Source: Glandiceps talaboti (lineage: Eukaryota; Hemichordata; Enteropneusta; Spengelidae). Taken from it: a stretch of 64,000 bases of DNA. A program made the position numbers and the translations under genes. Shown here in pieces: positions 60,875-64,000 of the stretch. The DNA is taken from NCBI RefSeq assembly GCF_964340395.1, contig NC_135566.1, forward strand, positions 17,815,001 through 17,879,000. Direction: 5' to 3'. Numbering within the stretch: the first letter of the stretch is position 1; each line of letters starts with the position of its first letter. The notes beneath the pieces were generated by a model. It had not been told where the DNA came from and did not search any database. It saw only the letters and a list, made by a program, of their open reading frames with translations.

Positions 60875-60990
60875 TACAATATATAGGACTGTTGTCTTGT
60901 TTTCTTTGCGACCCTAGGGCATGCGTTATCTCACAATGGTTATCTCAAGGTGATCCTGTCTAACTTTTCGATGTCAATCAAACCCAAAGT

Positions 60991-61022
60991 TGAGTGAGTG
61001 AGTGAGTGAGTGAGTGAGTGGG
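60991..61022. repeat. (GTGA)n microsatellite
   Basis: About seven GTGA units. Confidence 0.93.
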
Positions 61023-61439
61023 TGTATGTGTACATAAGTTGAGCAACAGCCGTGTTTTGTTAAAAGTCAAGTATAAGGAGAGTTTGTACGCCTTGTTCGC
61101 TTGAGTGGGAAGTTGCAGCGACCTCTTGCGACAAGTAGTGTGAAGGCTAATCTAATTCATTTAATTATCTCATTAGTATGTATAGAATATTTAAAAAAAA
61201 ATAGCAAAACGTGTGTGTTTACTGATCATCAATGTATGTGCTAAGTTATATACAATTTGAAGAATTACTTCTCAAGATATCGCTTAATTACAAAAAAATC
61301 GTTCTTTATGTAAATTACTAATTAATCTTCTTTGAATATTTACCAAAATCCAATCAGTTCTTGAGAGTAGCATATGGAAGATGTGTACTAAGTTTCAACA
61401 GAGTCGATGCTGTACTTTTTTCGAGATCGTGTCCAAAGA
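61023..61439. repeat. diverged AT-rich repeat related to the 9.1-9.5 kb repeats
   Basis: TCTCAAGATATCGCTTAATTAC, shown here in two parts (TCTCAAGATATCGC and TTAATTACAAA), and AATCAGTTCTTGAGAGTAGC recall the subterminal repeats at 6.9-9.4 kb. Both stretches lead into a CACACACAG-type tract. Confidence 0.35.
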
Positions 61440-61500
61440 CAGACAGACACTCACACACACACATATACATACATACATACATACATACATACATACACAC

Positions 61501-61539
<39 letters not shown>

Positions 61540-61700
61540 TACATACATACATACATACATACATACATACATACATACATACATACATACATACATACAT
61601 ACATACATACATACATACATACATACATACATACATACATACATACATACAGGCAGGCAGACAGTCAGTCAGACACATAGACATACATACACATACACAT
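61440..61700. repeat. (CATA)n / (CAGA)n compound microsatellite, ~260 bp
   Basis: CACA, CATA, then CAGA, then a long CATA block and CAGG/CAGT variants. Open frames across it on both strands are only the repeat read in every phase. Confidence 0.97.
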
Positions 61701-62341
61701 TTCACAATGCCTATAGCACTACTGAACCTCAGTTCAGCTGTGCTAAAAACGTTTCTTTTGTGATAATTACTTTTATCAAAAAGTGAACAATTCCATCAAA
61801 CATTTGTACATATCCATTGGACAAAAAGTACTCCACCCCAAAAAAATAACCTTGCACAAAATATCAATAGAAGGAAAAAAGAAAGGCAGGAGACCTCTTT
61901 AAAATAAATTGCAACACAACACAAGACATTTTGAAGGATCTAAAATCGAAAATACCTTTATTTCCAGTACTTGTAAATAAATCATGCAAGGAATATTGTG
62001 AAATAAGCTCTAACCATGTAAATGAAATACTGAGAAGCCACTGAAATATAATAACACTTTCTGAACTAAGGCAATGCATGGCAGTCTATAGTGAAGGAAT
62101 TGTACTATTTATCCTATAGGTCAAACTTTATCAAAACAACAGCTGTAATAATTTGCATATTCATTTTTAGAATTTCTGTGCCTTAAAGAGGTAAGTCTGT
62201 AACTGTATGGTCTCTGGTGTTAACATTTGTTTCACACTAAAATATCTGTATAATGTAGTTTATTCCAACTATTACAGCATACTGAATCATATCAAGAAAT
62301 CACAGAGCTTTTACATGCACCTGTTATGCATATATGATATA
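61701..62341. other. AT-rich stretch, nothing recognised
   Basis: No supported exon, RNA gene or repeat. Confidence 0.4.
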
Positions 62342-62406
62342 CAATTATATTATGACATAATTTTTTAGTTACCAACAATTATATTATGACATAATTTTTA
62401 GTTACC
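62342..62406 (+). repeat. direct duplication of ~32 bp
   Basis: CAATTATATTATGACATAAT followed by TTTTTAGTTACC occurs twice, head to tail. Confidence 0.85.
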
Positions 62407-62589
62407 AAAAAATTACAACCCTAGTTTTCAAATTTCTTAATGCATACTCAACCATCTCTATTATGTTTACACTAATTTACTTCTAAATAAGTTTTATATT
62501 ATTTATGTGTACTGTACACAAATCTTAACCAAAATGAGCCTTGATATTAAACAGACTGTGTCACTTTAAAGCACTGCTCTATGTTGTTA

Positions 62590-63075
62590 TTTAGCAGTCA
62601 AGCTCATTATATATAGAAGCTTACCAGTGGAAATAAATATTTTGACAGATATTCCGCAATATTTTTCTTCGTTAAGCCAAGGAAAATATGAGTGATCTAA
62701 GGGGCCCTTGTAACTACGAGTTGCTAGACGAGTAGCGACAACCCTTGGGTTACAAGTATTTCCCTGACTAAATGAAGAAAAATATTTGGGAATAATATAA
62801 TTATACCATTGGCAGTAATATAAAAAAGAAATTGGGGAAAGTAATGGCAATTTTGAACATTTTAACTCATAGTTGGAACACAGCAGAACCAGTGATGTAG
62901 ACATGCGTTGTCATGACATAGATGTGCATTGTCGTGACATAGAATGACCAGAGTATATATTCCATATTTTTTTATTCGACTTCAATTGAGCATGGTATAA
63001 TCTTCCTAGCAGTCAAGCTCTTTATACATAGATGACCTACAAGCATAGCAGTGGAAATACTTTGACACTCTATAA
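62590..63075 (+). repeat. direct repeat pair 416 bp apart
   Basis: TAGCAGTCAAGCTC..TTATA..ATAGA and AGTGGAAATA..TTTGACA occur in the same order near 62592 and near 63008. Confidence 0.6.
62651..62792. mobile_element. palindromic MITE, ~142 bp
   Basis: Arms ATTCCGCAATATTTTTCTTC and GAAGAAAAATATTTGGGAAT pair over about 45 bp. A second inner pairing is around ACTTGTAACCCAAGGG. No TSD identified. It lies between the members of the direct repeat pair listed above. Confidence 0.65.
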
Positions 63076-64000
63076 TATAAAATGTAAACACTATTAACAG
63101 GGAATAAAGCTGACACCTGAACACTGAATTGTTGTGACCTCATTTGTCACAATGCAATTACAGCTGTAATTTATTGACAATTGAAATATTATGATTTCAT
63201 GAAGAATTGAGAATATCTGTAAACACTTCTTCTTCTTTTTTCTTCTCGTTTTTCACTTGCATGAAAGATAACAGTAGCAGTACTGGTGTTTGAAATTGTC
63301 AACAAATTCTTATTGAAGGCTGGTATCCAATTTGAAGGTAATACTCACAAATAAATACATGTATGTCATATTCTGGTTACTACAGTTCAGGCCATTACAC
63401 AGGTAAGCATCACAAGAGGGCGTCCTATATATGGTAAAACTGAGACTTAACATTTTCACAAAGGCCTCTGATCATATCATGACAATGCTTTAAGCAGTAA
63501 ATAAAAATATGTGTAAAAGAGCTCCATGTGGTCTTAAAAGATCATTACAGTAGCAGTTAGATATGTTGTGATTACTGGTATTTTGCCTATAAAGTAGTAC
63601 AGCGGGCACAACACGAAAAATATTGACCACATCACAGTCCCTCTTATCTATGATAAAGGGACTGTGACCACAGGCTGTTAACAGTATACCCTGTACAATT
63701 TAGCATTCAAGGAAAATAGGCAATTAATCTGTCAGATCTCCCTGCCTAAAGGGTGGCCAACTTAGGAATTATTTATTAAAGCACTTAAGATTATACAATG
63801 ATGTAAATTGCTTTTTAAAGAATTTTGGGGTTTGCTATAAATGAAAGGAACTCACCATATCCAATCATTCTATTTTGTTGCTACAGCTTGCTACTGTCTG
63901 TAATCATGTCACTGAAAGTGGTGCAATGGATTGCACTGTAAACGTGTACAGGGTCAACAAGTGTGTCGACCTCTGAAACTCAAAGCCTTTTTATGACAAG
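63076..64000. other. AT-rich stretch to the window end, nothing recognised
   Basis: A short inverted pair GTCCCTCTTATC / GATAAAGGGAC is present near 63637-63662. No exon supported. Confidence 0.4.

Noticed and set aside
61354-61786. Long open frames on both strands (repeated YVCM and HTYI units)
   Set aside because: They are the (CATA)n/(CAGA)n microsatellite read in different phases, without stops because of its composition.

Overview
The window looks like nuclear DNA from an invertebrate animal. It is AT-rich, most of it is non-coding, and it is full of nested mobile elements and simple repeats. The few protein signals are animal ones: a seven-helix receptor, a cytosolic sulfotransferase and a death-fold exon with animal-type splice sites. 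There are no bacterial operons, rRNA or convincing tRNA genes. I cannot name the species; a marine deuterostome or lophotrochozoan would fit.

Two complete, apparently intronless genes lie on the minus strand near the right end: a GPR161-like class A receptor (54140-55321) and a SULT-type sulfotransferase (59880-60764). At the left end is one well-delimited internal exon of a death-effector-domain-like protein (329-724, minus) and a probable last coding exon with a poly(A) signal (3360-3445, plus). Several weaker exon candidates, many with membrane-segment-like sequence, are listed with low confidence.

Layout. 0-6 kb: gene pieces, dispersed repeats, AT-rich spacer. 6.9-9.4 kb: an inverted-repeat element with subterminal tandem repeats, followed by an L1-type remnant. 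10-15.6 kb: almost empty. 15.97-48.29 kb: one large nested repeat complex. It starts with a structure with ~0.9 kb inverted arms whose right part continues as a tandem array of ~1.78 kb units (21.09-25.05 and 46.74-48.29 kb). The array is split by a ~21.7 kb insertion (25047-46741) with ~255 bp, nearly identical terminal inverted repeats. A second element, called A here, is inserted twice in opposite orientation (17960-21088 and 27668-30004). The insertion also carries dead LINE and RCC1-like fragments. 48.3-64 kb: the two genes, a TIR element in which a minisatellite has expanded, hAT-like MITEs and microsatellites.

The most unusual observations are (i) the 21.7 kb TIR element with an uninserted homologous site in the same window; (ii) families of 23-49 bp palindromes flanked by 7-9 bp direct repeats, which behave like mobile elements reduced to little more than two termini; and (iii) two copies of one TIR element, one with a single unit and the other with 13 tandem units plus a (CTA)n tract and a MITE. 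The genes show no sign of acting in a shared pathway.
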